From positions 186,001 to 250,000 of the forward strand of contig NZ_CALYLN010000001.1 of NCBI RefSeq assembly GCF_944801835.1: a stretch of 64,000 nt of DNA, given 5' to 3'. Origin of the DNA: Bartonella sp. B1099. Its GTDB lineage: Bacteria > Pseudomonadota > Alphaproteobacteria > Rhizobiales > Rhizobiaceae. Shown here piece after piece: positions 47,774-59,941 of the stretch. The notes beneath the pieces were generated by a model. That model searched no databases and was not told the origin of the DNA. It saw nothing but the letters and a program-made list of their open reading frames with translations. How positions within the stretch are numbered: the first letter of the stretch is position 1; every line of letters starts with the position of its first letter. Position numbers and translations under genes: made by a program.

Positions 47774-50128
47774 ATGTCAATGATGAAACGGGAAACTTTG
47801 CCTGAAGAATATATTCCCTACATACGCTACATCAACCAGCATGTCATTGCTTTAAACTCACGCTGTTTAATGGTTGTGATGGCTGTTGAAGGTGTCAATT
47901 TTGACACGGCAGACATTGATCAACTCAATTCTTTACACAACCAATTAAACACTCTTTTGAAAAATATCGCAGATGAACGGGTTGCTTTATATTCTCACAT
48001 CATCCGTCGTCGTGAAACAATTTATCCAGAAGGTCATTTTCTTTCATCTTTTGCAACAACATTAGATGAAAAATATAAAAAGAAAATGGTTTCGCAAGAG
48101 CTGTATCGCAATGATCTGTTTATTTCACTGCTTTGGAATCCCGCAGCGGACAAGACACAACAACTAGCTTCATTTTTTCAGCGCTTGAGCAAAGCAAAAA
48201 AAACACAATCTGAACCCGACGCAGAAGCTATTCGGAAACTCGAAGAGTTAAGCCAAGATCTCATGCAAGGTTTAGAAGAATATGAAGTCCGTCTCCTATC
48301 AATCTATGAACATGAAGGACTTTTATTTTCTGAACAAAGTGAATTTCTCCACCAACTGGTGGGAGGAAGACGTGAACGTATTCCTCTTACATTTGGCACC
48401 ATTGCCTCAACGATTTACTCAGATCGTGTTATTTTTGGGAAAGAAATTATTGAAATTCGCCATGAAAGCAATGAACGCTTTGTCGGCATGTTTGGCTGGA
48501 AAGAATACCCTTCAAAAACCCGCCCAGGGATGACCGATGGTTTGCTTACGGTCCCCTTTGAATTCATCTTAACACAATCGTTTGTTTTTAAAAGTAAAGC
48601 GGTTGCCAGTGCCATTATGAGCCGCAAGCAAAATCAAATGATTAATGCAGCCGACCGTGCTAGCTCACAAATTGATGCACTGGATGAAGCCTTGGATGAT
48701 TTAGAGTCAAACCGTTTTGTTTTGGGCGAACATCATATTTCTTTAGCCGTTTTTGCGGATCACCCCAAAATATTGACGGAGAACTTATCAAAAGCACGTT
48801 CTCATTTAACCAATGGGGGTGCCGTAATTGCCAGAGAAGATTTAGGATTAGAAGCCGCATGGTGGGCACAATTGCCTGGAAACTTTAGCTATCGTGCGCG
48901 TTCAGGCGCCATTACCAGCCGAAACTTTGCAGCTTTATCGCCCTTCCATTCTTTCCCCGTTGGCAAATTGAACGATAATGTTTGGGGAGCAGCTGTCGCA
49001 TTGCTCAAAACACAGGCTGGTTCACCTTACTATTTTAATTTTCATTATGGTGATCTTGGCAACACGTTTGTTTGTGGTCCATCGGGATCTGGTAAAACAG
49101 TGATTGTTAATTTTCTTCTTGCACAATTACAAAAACACAATCCGACCATGGTTTTTTTTGATAAAGATCAAGGAGCGGAGATTTTTGTCCGCGCTGGAGG
49201 TGGAAAATATAAACCTCTCAAAAATGGACAGCCCACGGGGATTGCTCCCTTAAAGGGCATGGAATACAATGAAAAAAATAAAATTTTTCTTCGTCATTGG
49301 ATCTTAAAGCTCGTCACAGCTGAAGGGCAAATTGTAACAGAAGAAGAGCGACAAGATATCGCCAAAGCCATTGACTCTTTAGAAAACTTACCCCCAACAC
49401 ACCGCTCTCTTGGAGCCCTTCAACTGTTTTTTGACAACACATCCAAAGAAGGGATTGCCATGCGGCTACAACGCTGGATTAGAGGCAATGATTTAGGATG
49501 GGTTTTTGACAATGATCAAGATGATCTTAATTTAAATGCACAATTCATTGGCTATGACATGACCGATTTCTTAGACAATGAAGAAATTCGGCGCCCCTTG
49601 ATGATGTACCTCTTTCACCGCATTCTTGATCTGATTGATGGACGACGCATCATTATTGTCGTTGATGAGTTCTGGAAAGCTTTGGAAGATGATTCCTTTA
49701 AAGCTTTTGCGCAAGATCGGCTTAAAACAATCCGTAAACAAAATGGCATGATGCTCTTTGCAACCCAAAGTCCTAAAGACGCTTTAAACTCCACAATCGC
49801 CCATACCATTATTGAACAATGCCCCACCCAAATATTTTTTCCCAATCAAAAAGCAAATTACAATGATTATGTTGAAGCTTTTAAACTCACTGAGCGTGAA
49901 TTTGAACTGATACAGTCAGAATTAAGTAGAGAATCCCGTCGTTTTCTCGTCAAACAAGGGCAAAGTTCCGTCGTTGCAGAACTTAACTTACGGGGAATGA
50001 ACGATGAGATTGCCGTTTTAAGCGGCACAACAAAAAATATTGAACTTATGAATGAAATTATAAACGAACATGGCGCAGACCCTGAAAAATGGCTGCCCAT
50101 CTTTTATCAGAGGAGAAAAAAACAATGA
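47774..50128 (+). CDS. virB4: T4SS ATPase VirB4
   Basis: ATG 47774 gives 784 residues, the length I recall for B. henselae VirB4. GTG 47765 lies 9 bases after GAAGGA and is an alternative start. The frame extending back to 47621 overlaps virB3 and is not used. The C-terminal ATPase domain has Walker A GPSGSGKT near residue 435 and Walker B IIIVVDEFWKAL. VirB4 powers pilus biogenesis and substrate transfer from the inner membrane. Confidence 0.95.
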   Translation: MSMMKRETLPEEYIPYIRYINQHVIALNSRCLMVVMAVEGVNFDTADIDQLNSLHNQLNTLLKNIADERVALYSHIIRRRETIYPEGHFLSSFATTLDEKYKKKMVSQELYRNDLFISLLWNPAADKTQQLASFFQRLSKAKKTQSEPDAEAIRKLEELSQDLMQGLEEYEVRLLSIYEHEGLLFSEQSEFLHQLVGGRRERIPLTFGTIASTIYSDRVIFGKEIIEIRHESNERFVGMFGWKEYPSKTRPGMTDGLLTVPFEFILTQSFVFKSKAVASAIMSRKQNQMINAADRASSQIDALDEALDDLESNRFVLGEHHISLAVFADHPKILTENLSKARSHLTNGGAVIAREDLGLEAAWWAQLPGNFSYRARSGAITSRNFAALSPFHSFPVGKLNDNVWGAAVALLKTQAGSPYYFNFHYGDLGNTFVCGPSGSGKTVIVNFLLAQLQKHNPTMVFFDKDQGAEIFVRAGGGKYKPLKNGQPTGIAPLKGMEYNEKNKIFLRHWILKLVTAEGQIVTEEERQDIAKAIDSLENLPPTHRSLGALQLFFDNTSKEGIAMRLQRWIRGNDLGWVFDNDQDDLNLNAQFIGYDMTDFLDNEEIRRPLMMYLFHRILDLIDGRRIIIVVDEFWKALEDDSFKAFAQDRLKTIRKQNGMMLFATQSPKDALNSTIAHTIIEQCPTQIFFPNQKANYNDYVEAFKLTEREFELIQSELSRESRRFLVKQGQSSVVAELNLRGMNDEIAVLSGTTKNIELMNEIINEHGADPEKWLPIFYQRRKKQ

Positions 50129-50658
50129 AAAAATATGGCTTAGTGACACTGTTATCTTTTTCTTTTATTTCTCATGCGCTCTCACAAATATCCCCCGATG
50201 CAGACGAATATTATAAGCAAGCGCTCGAGAATACACAAAAACTCGAGGCTGCAAAATCAGAAACCGCTGAGACAATTTATAAGGCTGCTACTGAAACGAC
50301 AAAAAAAATTAAAGAACTAAGAGATCAACTTGAACAACTTAAATCAAAAATAGAGAGAACAAAAACTGAAACGACATCAGACGCTGACAAAAACTCTAAA
50401 CTTGAAGAATTGCAGAATCTTCAAGCTCTTCGACAAGAGCTTCAAGTAAAAGTTTCTCTTCTGCAAGCCGATCTTCAAGCGAATGCTTTAAAACTTCAGT
50501 CTCTTGATATGATTCAAGCCAGAGATACGAAGACAAAAGAAGAGCTGCGTGAAGAAAAGGAGCAACAAAAACATAAAACACTTCAAACACAATTAAAAGA
50601 AAAAGAAGAAAAGCTAAAAGAAAAACTTGAAAGTACTAGTGCAGATGTCAGACTATAA
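50125..50658 (+). CDS. virB5: T4SS minor pilin VirB5 (17-kDa antigen type)
   Basis: ATG 50125 overlaps the virB4 stop (ATGA). The 177-residue product has a signal peptide (MKKYGLVTLLSFSFISHALS) and an almost wholly helical, charged mature part with heptad-like spacing (KKIKELRDQLEQLKSKIE, LREEKEQQKHKT). In Bartonella the virB5 product is the immunodominant 17-kDa antigen, a pilus-tip component. Position and features fit, despite little sequence similarity to Agrobacterium VirB5. Confidence 0.9.
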   Translation: MKKYGLVTLLSFSFISHALSQISPDADEYYKQALENTQKLEAAKSETAETIYKAATETTKKIKELRDQLEQLKSKIERTKTETTSDADKNSKLEELQNLQALRQELQVKVSLLQADLQANALKLQSLDMIQARDTKTKEELREEKEQQKHKTLQTQLKEKEEKLKEKLESTSADVRL

Positions 50659-51649
50659 TTTTCCTACATTTGATAAGTTTTCTCCCTTTGAAAGCATTTC
50701 TGGGTATATTTTAAAGCCCCTCGATAATGTGATGGACACAACGGTGAGTGGGTTATCTTCTGCAATTTCAGCGCCCTTAAATCTTGCCGCAATCATTTTT
50801 ATTTTTCTTTATGGCTATAATGTTATGACAGGTCGCGTTGCCCTTTCCATGCATAGTCTTCTCAATAATGTTGTTAAAATCGTTGTTGTAACAACGATGG
50901 CAACGAATGCGGAAACGTTTAATAGTTATGTTAAAGATATTTTCTTCAATGACTTGTCCAACGCTATTGGAAATGCGTTAAACAGCAATCCTGCAAACTC
51001 CAATGTTTTTGATTATATTTTGTTAAAGGCAAGTGACCGCTATCAAGAAGTTTTATACAATGCTTGGTTTTTTGAAAAGATCATTGTGGGTCTTCTTGGT
51101 TCTATCATGCTTCTTGCTGTTATTCTCTTTTGTATAGGTGGTTTTATTGTCCAAATGTTTGCCCAAGTTGCACTGGTCATGATTATAGGTCTTGGACCTC
51201 TGTTCATTAGTTTATATTTGTTCAATGCAACGCGAAAATACACCGATGCGTGGATTACAACTTTGGTTAATTTTACCATTTTACAAGTTCTCGTAATCAT
51301 GCTTGGAACAATTATATGTCAAGTTATCATACAGGTCCTCAAAGTTTCCTATGAATCAATCTACATTCTTTTTCCCCCTGTCATCGTCATTTCGATCATA
51401 GGTGTTATTATCTTCCGGGCGCTTCCTGGTATTGCCACAGCGCTGGCCTCTGGCGGACCATACTTTAGTGCTGGTGTCTCTTCAGGAGGACAGATCTTCA
51501 CAATGCTTGCCAATAGTGCAAGAGCGAGTGGTAATGCTGTAAAAAGTGCTGCTTCACAAATCTCAGGAGCTGCCGGGAATGCTGCTAAAGGTGCAGCAGG
51601 CGCGGCAGCAAAAGCAGGAAGATTTGGAGGTGGTCGTGGTCGGTTTTAA
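50645..51649 (+). CDS. virB6: T4SS polytopic membrane protein VirB6
   Basis: ATG 50645 (MSDYNFPTFDKFSPF) overlaps the end of virB5 by 14 bases. The 334-residue product has at least five membrane segments (LAAIIFIFLYGYNVM, IIVGLLGSIMLLAVILFCIGGFI and others). A Gly/Ala-rich hydrophilic tail (GAAGNAAKGAAGAAAKAGRF) completes it. VirB6 forms part of the inner-membrane channel. Confidence 0.92.
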   Translation: MSDYNFPTFDKFSPFESISGYILKPLDNVMDTTVSGLSSAISAPLNLAAIIFIFLYGYNVMTGRVALSMHSLLNNVVKIVVVTTMATNAETFNSYVKDIFFNDLSNAIGNALNSNPANSNVFDYILLKASDRYQEVLYNAWFFEKIIVGLLGSIMLLAVILFCIGGFIVQMFAQVALVMIIGLGPLFISLYLFNATRKYTDAWITTLVNFTILQVLVIMLGTIICQVIIQVLKVSYESIYILFPPVIVISIIGVIIFRALPGIATALASGGPYFSAGVSSGGQIFTMLANSARASGNAVKSAASQISGAAGNAAKGAAGAAAKAGRFGGGRGRF

Positions 51650-51694
51650 GATAAAGCATTTCTTTAAAAGAAGAAGCATTTTGGTTTTTGCTTT

Positions 51695-51716
51695 GCGTGC
51701 GCCCTTTGGCGCACGC
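51695..51716. promoter_or_regulatory. strong GC-rich hairpin between virB6 and virB7
   Basis: Perfect 9-bp stem GCGTGCGCC/GGCGCACGC with a CTTT loop in the only sizeable gap (211 bases) of the virB operon. There is no T-run after it, so it is not a standard terminator. It may stabilise or process the operon mRNA. Confidence 0.65.
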
Positions 51717-51860
51717 ACCATGATCCTGTTCCATGAAAGACTTAACATCTTGAGTCTTACAATAAAACCAATCACAATCTTGCCTCCCATAAACTTGTAA
51801 AAGTGTTCAAAATAAAAGGCTCTCATGCATTGTATTCCAAGATATCTGTGAGTTCAAAAA

Positions 51861-53688
<1,828 letters not shown>

Positions 53689-53696
<8 letters not shown>

Positions 53697-54867
53697 TACC
53701 GTGGATGAAAAAAACATTAATGATCGCGATACCATAAAAAATGCTCAAGGAAAAAGTCAACAAAGCAATGTAGGCAAAGCCATTGCTCTTATTATTCTTT
53801 TCAGTGTCTGTCTTTATTTAGCCTATTCCACACTTGTCACAGACAAAAAACAACCAACAGAGAAAAAACAATCGATTGAGTCTTTAAAAGAAGGAAAAGT
53901 TATCAAACAAACAGAACTTTTCCGTCCTGCAAAGCCTACCCCTTCTTCCCCTGAACAGGCGCACCGAAAGAACGCTTTGTTACCCAAAGTCGAGCTCCCA
54001 ACACCCAACATCAATCAATTAAATTCTGATGATCCTCTGTTGGAAGCTGCACAACGTGCTCCCGTATTAGCTTATACGAATGCACAACAAGGCAAAACAG
54101 ATTCACAAACCAATAACAGCGCTTTGCCTCACCAACTAGAAAGCAAGCCTGATGAAACAACACAACGCTTTAATCATCTTCTCAAACCCACGGTTCTTGA
54201 AGGGATTCGTGCTTCAACCCTTGGCAATCGAAATTATATCATCACAATGGGAACTTCTATCCCTTGTATCTTAGAAACAGCCATCAATAGCGATCAACAA
54301 GGTTTTGCCAGTTGTATCATCTCCAGAGATATTTTATCCGACAATGGTCGTGTTGTGCTTCTTGATAAAGGTACTCAAATTGTTGGTGAATATCGCGCTG
54401 GATTGAAAAAAGGCCAAAAACGTCTCTTTGTGTTATGGAATAGAGCAAAAACCCCCAATGGTATCATTATATCCTTAGCTTCACCGGCAACAGACAGTTT
54501 AGGACGCTCTGGAATTGATGGTGATATTGATAATCATTGGTTAGAGAGGATTGGCTCTGCACTTCTTGTATCCCTGATAAAAGATGTAACAAGCTATACC
54601 AATAAACGTTTATCAAAAAAACAAGAAAAAGAAGAGACTGAAACAATCTCTTCCGGACAGAACATCGCAAATATTATTGTCGAAAATTACGCCAATATTC
54701 CTCCAACCTTATCTAAAAATCAAGGAGAAATAGTGAATGTTTTTGTTGCCCGCGATTTAGATTTTTCTGGCGTTTATAAACTGAACGTCATCGAAAACAA
54801 AAAACAGATTATCAATCGAGCTGTTTCAAAAAACTTTTACAAAAATTCTGCGATACCTTTAGAATGA
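53689..54867 (+). CDS. virB10: T4SS core protein VirB10
   Basis: Overlaps virB9 by 8 bases. The 392-residue product has a short cytoplasmic part and one membrane segment near residues 30-48 (IALIILFSVCLYLAYSTLV). A proline-rich linker follows, then the C-terminal barrel domain (IPCILETAINSDQQGFASCIIS, GSALLVSLI). VirB10 spans both membranes and transduces ATPase energy to the core. Confidence 0.95.
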
Positions 54868-55934
54868 ACCAAACCTTACACACCATGAGCGATGAAACCG
54901 TCGCGATTGTTCTAACAAAACTTGAACCGATCAGTGTTTTTTTGAAAGATGAGAGTCTTTTCGAAATTGTGATCAATCGTCCCTATCAAGTAATGACGGA
55001 AGGGATTGATGGATGGAAAACAATAGAAGCACCGGCTCTCTCTTTTAATGAGCTTATGGGGATCGCGAAAGTTGTCGCGTCCTATTCCAAGCAAAATATA
55101 TCAGATAAGAATCCAATATTATCCGCGACTCTGCCAGGTAATGAGCGCATTCAAATTGTCATTCCACCAGCTGTCGAAAAAGACACGATTAGTATGACCA
55201 TTCGTAAACCATCATCACAGAGTTTTTCTCTCGAAGAACTAGCGAATAAAGGTCTTTTTTCACACTGTGAGCAGGTTTCTTTCACACCATTGAATGATTA
55301 TCATTCTCGTTTTAATGAACTCAAAGTCATTGAGTATAACTTAGCCAATGCCTACTGCGATAAAGACTTTGTTTCCTTTTTAAATCAAGCTGTAAAATGC
55401 CAAAAAAATATTTTGATTGCGGGAAAAACCGGTTCGGGGAAAACAACATTATCAAAAGCATTAATCGCCAAAATTCCTCAAGACGAGCGTATTATCACCA
55501 TTGAAGACACCCAAGAATTAGTAATCCCACACCCTAATCATGTCTCGATGATCTATTCAAAAGATGGACAAGGCTTAGCTTCTGTTGGCCCCAAGGAATT
55601 GCTTGAATCATCTTTACGAATGCGTCCTGATCGTATTCTTTTGCAGGAACTTCGAGATGGTACAGCCTTTTATTATATCCGCAATGTCAATTCGGGCCAC
55701 CCAGGTTCCATTACGACGGTCCATGCCTCAACAGCCCTTGCTGCCTTTGAGCAAATGACCCTTTTAGTCAAAGAAAGTGAAGGAGGGGGTGATTTAGAGC
55801 GTGATGATATTCGCGGTTTATTGATTTCAATGATTGATATCATCATCCAATGCAAACGGGTTGAAGGGAAATTTAAGGTCACAGAAATTTATTATGATCC
55901 CTTCAAACAACGGAACATCTTTGGCGGGGACTAG
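54864..55934 (+). CDS. virB11: T4SS ATPase VirB11
   Basis: ATGA overlap with virB10. The 356-residue product is a hexameric traffic ATPase with Walker A AGKTGSGKTT near residues 186-195, the Asp box ERIITIEDTQELVIP, and Walker B-type MRPDRILLQELRDG. A His box segment follows (NSGHPGSITTVHA). It works with VirB4 and VirD4 at the cytoplasmic entrance. It is the last gene of the overlapping virB series; an 80-base gap follows before the antitoxin gene. Confidence 0.96.
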   Translation: MNQTLHTMSDETVAIVLTKLEPISVFLKDESLFEIVINRPYQVMTEGIDGWKTIEAPALSFNELMGIAKVVASYSKQNISDKNPILSATLPGNERIQIVIPPAVEKDTISMTIRKPSSQSFSLEELANKGLFSHCEQVSFTPLNDYHSRFNELKVIEYNLANAYCDKDFVSFLNQAVKCQKNILIAGKTGSGKTTLSKALIAKIPQDERIITIEDTQELVIPHPNHVSMIYSKDGQGLASVGPKELLESSLRMRPDRILLQELRDGTAFYYIRNVNSGHPGSITTVHASTALAAFEQMTLLVKESEGGGDLERDDIRGLLISMIDIIIQCKRVEGKFKVTEIYYDPFKQRNIFGGD

Positions 55935-56014
55935 AATAAGATCACATCGGTTGAAGGCTCTTTTAAAGCAACGATTGAACATACATCGCCCATAAAAGGA
56001 AAAAGGAAAAATGC

Positions 56015-56230
56015 ATGAAAAGCAAAACAACAGGAAACAAAGAAAACCTTTTATCGATGACAGCGGAAGAATTAAAACAACGCCGCCAAGCCGTTGATGC
56101 CGCCATCAACACCCATACAATAGAAGGGATAAAGCTTCATTCCACAACGCTAAAAATTTTAGAAGAATACGCAAGGGGAAATATTTCACTCGAAGAATTT
56201 AATACGCTTATGGAAAACGCGCCACTATAA
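56015..56230 (+). CDS. class I Fic-inhibitory antitoxin of BepA (BiaA/VbhA-like)
   Basis: The 71-residue helical protein carries the Fic-inhibitory motif (S/T)xxxE(G/N) as THTIEG. In class I systems this places a glutamate in the Fic active site and blocks ATP binding for AMP transfer. Its C-terminal half (STTLKILEEYARGNISLEEFN) has the YxxGxxSxxE pattern of VbhA-type antitoxins. The gene ends 11 bases before bepA with AAGGAG between them. It lacks a BID domain, so it should stay in the bacterium while BepA is exported. Confidence 0.85.
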   Translation: MKSKTTGNKENLLSMTAEELKQRRQAVDAAINTHTIEGIKLHSTTLKILEEYARGNISLEEFNTLMENAPL

Positions 56231-56241
56231 GGAGATTAACC

Positions 56242-57876
56242 ATGCCCAAAGCAAAAGCAAAAACAAAAAATATAAACACCCCTTCTCCCCATAATTATCT
56301 CTATCCTAAAACTGTTACGTTAAAAAATAAATATGGCACAAAGGACCTTGATACTTTTTTGAAAAAATGTTCGCATGACACAGCAAAGGCGATGATTAAT
56401 CTGCGCGAAGAGTCCTTACCAGAAAAGTTCGATAGCACCTATCTATGCCATATTCATAAAAAATTGTTTAGCAACACATTTGAGTGGGCTGGTTTGACTC
56501 GGAATATCCCCGTTACATTTTCAGATGGCACCACAGCCGTCATGCCCGAAATGAAAAGAACAGGCTGGGAAAATGCTTTTGCAATCGGAGATGAGATCCA
56601 AGAAGGTTTACAACAATTAGATCAAACGCTTGCCGAAAAAAACAATTTGCAAGGCTTATCGCGCGAAGAATTTAATTCTGAAGCAATAAACTTATTTAAC
56701 ACTCTCAACCAAATCCACCCATTCAGAGAAGGCAATGGACGCACACAACGGGCATTTTTTGAAAATCTCGCTCAAGCCGCAGGCCATCAACTTGAATTTT
56801 CGCTTGTCACAAAAGAACGCATGCTTCTTGCCAGTGTTGCAGTAGCAGAAAAGGGTGATCTAGAACCGATGCAACACCTGTTTGAAGATATTTCCAATCC
56901 AGAAAAGGCATGTCTTTTAAAAGAATTCATGGATAACATGAAAAACAGCGGACGCAACGTGAATGATCGTCCTGTTATGGTTGTAAAAGAAGGTGAAACT
57001 TACACGGGCATGTATAGAGGTGCTGGCCTTAACAGCTTTGCCTTCAATGTGAAAGGAGCTTACATCATCGGAAATAAAGAACATCTCACACCAGAACAAC
57101 TCAAAACATTAAAACCCGGTGATAGATTTACCTTCACCGTTCCACAAACACAAGAGTTAAAAGGCATTCTCATTCCTGAAGAGAAATTAGCCCCTTTGAC
57201 AAAAAGTGAAAAGGCTGAAAGGGTTGCAGAAGATGCCTGTGTTCAAACAGCACGAAACCAAATTCATCAGTTGGCAAAAATTGTTTATGGCAACGCAAAA
57301 ACATTAGACAAACAAATGGTCGAGATTATTAAAAAACCAAGCTTAGGTCAACAGCTTGCCAACCAGATTGAAAAGGCACCAGACTCTGTTGCTCATCTTG
57401 CAGGTTTTGATTTATGTGGGCTCCAAAATCAAGCACGTGCAAACGCTAAAAACCATGTTGATCTCCTCTGTACTGCTGTTGCAAATTTCGCTCATGCTGT
57501 AAAACATGCGGAGAAGGAAATTACTCAAGAACATACGGCAGAACAAAAGCGCTGTGCAAAAACAGTAGAAATGCCAAGTAAAAGCTTGCAAGATCTTTTT
57601 GCCTTGCCAAAAGAATTACAGCAAGAAGCTTTAGCAAAAAATCCTGGACTTCAAAAAGAGCTGACCAATCTTGTAAAAAACATCAATAGTCGTCTTTCCG
57701 CAACTGAACATAAAGCTGTCAAAAATAATAATTATGAAACATTGGCTCAAAGCATTGGTGTCTCAGAAAATAAAGCCAAGCAAATTACACAAACCATTAA
57801 GCAAGTCCAAGAAGCACACCAACAAACTTGCACGCGTACAATCAACCGTTCAAATGTGCTCGCTATGGCCAGCTAA
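56242..57876 (+). CDS. bepA: Bep effector with FIC and BID domains (BepA-like)
   Basis: The 544-residue product starts behind AAGGAG. It has a FIC domain with the complete catalytic motif HPFREGNGR near residues 159-167 and flap region (AGLTRNIPVTFSDGT). A small OB-type linker domain (GETYTGMYRGAGLN) and a BID domain of ~140 residues from about 330 (ARNQIHQLAKIVYGNAKTL, AHLAGFDL) follow. The Lys/Arg-rich tail completes the VirD4 export signal. The intact motif predicts AMP transfer to a host target. BepA of B. henselae blocks endothelial cell apoptosis through its BID domain. Position between virB11 and virD4 is the classical bepA site. Confidence 0.92.
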   Translation: MPKAKAKTKNINTPSPHNYLYPKTVTLKNKYGTKDLDTFLKKCSHDTAKAMINLREESLPEKFDSTYLCHIHKKLFSNTFEWAGLTRNIPVTFSDGTTAVMPEMKRTGWENAFAIGDEIQEGLQQLDQTLAEKNNLQGLSREEFNSEAINLFNTLNQIHPFREGNGRTQRAFFENLAQAAGHQLEFSLVTKERMLLASVAVAEKGDLEPMQHLFEDISNPEKACLLKEFMDNMKNSGRNVNDRPVMVVKEGETYTGMYRGAGLNSFAFNVKGAYIIGNKEHLTPEQLKTLKPGDRFTFTVPQTQELKGILIPEEKLAPLTKSEKAERVAEDACVQTARNQIHQLAKIVYGNAKTLDKQMVEIIKKPSLGQQLANQIEKAPDSVAHLAGFDLCGLQNQARANAKNHVDLLCTAVANFAHAVKHAEKEITQEHTAEQKRCAKTVEMPSKSLQDLFALPKELQQEALAKNPGLQKELTNLVKNINSRLSATEHKAVKNNNYETLAQSIGVSENKAKQITQTIKQVQEAHQQTCTRTINRSNVLAMAS

Positions 57877-58024
57877 GAATGGATAAAACCTTCCTCTTTC
57901 ATGAAAAGAGCGCATAAACGAAAACGAGTTAGCGTTATCTTGCGCCTTTGCAAAAAAGAGTATTGCACCCCTGAAAAAAGAGCATTTCACAGCATATTCT
58001 AAAAAGAATTGAAAGTAATATACA

Positions 58025-59941
58025 ATGAAATATACCAAGACACAAATGGTCCTTATTTTAACCCCTATTGCTTTAGGTGCTTTAACGATATTTCTTGTCC
58101 CTCATTTTTTGTTGCTGTTAACAAATGGCCTTAAGAGCGATCAAATGTATTGGACCCTTCGTTCAGAGCCTTTATTAGTCTTAGCACTAACAGCTGCTGT
58201 TTCATTGTTGTATAGTCTCTCGCAAAAACTGCATTTGCGTAAAATCATCACTTTTGTTTCCTTGGTCTTTTTTGGCACCATTGCTCTTTACTATGTTGGG
58301 GGTGAACTAAAACGTTTAAGTCCCTATGTTGGCCAACAAGGAATAACGTGGAGCTATGCGCTTCAATTCATGGATCCCATGGTTATCTTTGGCATCATCA
58401 TTGGTGTTTTTTTTTCCATCATTCAATTCATCACAACCTCTCCCCCTAAAAATAGGGTCAAGCGTGCCAAAAAAGGTGTTTTTGGGGATGCCGCATGGAT
58501 GAATTTAAATGAAGCAGCAAAAATCTTTCCTGCCAATGGGCAAATTGTTGTGGGAGAAAGATACCGTGTTGATCAAGATAATGTGTGCAAAATTCCCTTT
58601 GCCCCTGGCAATAAAACAACATGGGGCAAGGGTGGAACAGCCCCTTTGCTCACCTTTAATCTCGATTTTGGTTCAACCCATATGATTTTTTTTGCTGGTT
58701 CTGGTGGTTATAAAACCACAAGTACAGTAGTTCCTACGTGTTTAACCTATCCAGGCTCTATTATTTGTCTTGATCCTTCAACAGAAGTTGCCCCAATGGT
58801 CAAATTTGCGCGTCAAAAAATGGGCAATAGAAATGTTATTGTTCTCGATCCTAATTCACTTTTAACAAAAAATTTTAATGTTATCGATTGGCTTTTAGAT
58901 GACAGCGTCCCACGCACACAACGTGAAGCGAATATTGTAAGCTTTTCCAAACTGCTTCTTACAGATAAAAAATCCGACAATTCTTCAGCGGAATATTTCT
59001 CGACACAAGCCCATAATCTTTTAACGGCTCTTCTTGCTCATGTTATATTTTCTGATGAATATGAGGACGATGAGCGCAATTTAAAAACATTGCGTGGCAT
59101 TCTCTCACAATCAGAAACAGCGGTTGTCAATCAATTACGCATGATTCAAGAAACCACCCCTTCTCCTTTTATTCGCGAAATGGTGGGGATTTTTACAGAA
59201 ATGGCAGAACAAACCTTTTCAGGCGTTTATACAACCGCCTCAAAAGATACCCAATGGCTTTCTTTGTCCAATTACGCAAATCTTGTCTGCGGCGATGATT
59301 TTTCCTCCTCAGATATCACAGATGGCAATACAGATGTTTTTCTCAATCTCCCCGCCAGCATTTTAAACAGTTATCCAGCAATCGGACGTGTGATTATTGG
59401 TGCCTTTCTCAATGCCATGGTCACAGCAGATGGTAAGTATAAAAAGCGTGTTTTATTTGTCTTAGATGAAGTTGATCTTTTAGGCTATATGAATATTTTA
59501 GAAGAAGCACGTGATCGTGGACGAAAATACGGAACATCCTTGATGCTCTTTTATCAATCTTCTGGTCAGTTGGTCAATCACTTTGGAGAAGCAGGAGCAC
59601 GTTCATGGTTTGAAAGCTGCTCCTTTGTCAGCTATGCTGCCATTAAAGACCTTCAAACAGCGAAAGACATTTCAGAACGCTGTGGTCAAATGACCGTTGA
59701 AGTCACCGGAACGAACAAATCAAGAGGTTTATCTTTAGGAAAGAGTTCTTACAACATCAATTACCAACAAAGAGCTCTTATTTTACCCCACGAAGTTATT
59801 CAAGAAATGCGTCAAGATGAACAAATTATTCTTATGCAAGGGCAACCCCCTCTGCGATGTGGTCGTGCCATCTATTTCAGAAGAAAAGAAATGCTAGCCG
59901 CAGCGGCAAAAAACCGCTTTGCCCCACAAAAGAAAAACTAA
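58025..59941 (+). CDS. virD4: T4SS coupling protein VirD4
   Basis: The 638-residue product has two N-terminal membrane segments (MVLILTPIALGALTIFLV and others within 120 residues). The RecA-like ATPase has Walker A GSGGYKTTS near residue 224, Walker B VLFVLDEVDLLG, and the TraG/VirD4 signature SLMLFYQSSGQL. It receives BID-domain effectors and feeds them to the VirB channel. It is separated from bepA by 148 bases and from bepC by over 1 kb. Confidence 0.96.
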   Translation: MKYTKTQMVLILTPIALGALTIFLVPHFLLLLTNGLKSDQMYWTLRSEPLLVLALTAAVSLLYSLSQKLHLRKIITFVSLVFFGTIALYYVGGELKRLSPYVGQQGITWSYALQFMDPMVIFGIIIGVFFSIIQFITTSPPKNRVKRAKKGVFGDAAWMNLNEAAKIFPANGQIVVGERYRVDQDNVCKIPFAPGNKTTWGKGGTAPLLTFNLDFGSTHMIFFAGSGGYKTTSTVVPTCLTYPGSIICLDPSTEVAPMVKFARQKMGNRNVIVLDPNSLLTKNFNVIDWLLDDSVPRTQREANIVSFSKLLLTDKKSDNSSAEYFSTQAHNLLTALLAHVIFSDEYEDDERNLKTLRGILSQSETAVVNQLRMIQETTPSPFIREMVGIFTEMAEQTFSGVYTTASKDTQWLSLSNYANLVCGDDFSSSDITDGNTDVFLNLPASILNSYPAIGRVIIGAFLNAMVTADGKYKKRVLFVLDEVDLLGYMNILEEARDRGRKYGTSLMLFYQSSGQLVNHFGEAGARSWFESCSFVSYAAIKDLQTAKDISERCGQMTVEVTGTNKSRGLSLGKSSYNINYQQRALILPHEVIQEMRQDEQIILMQGQPPLRCGRAIYFRRKEMLAAAAKNRFAPQKKN

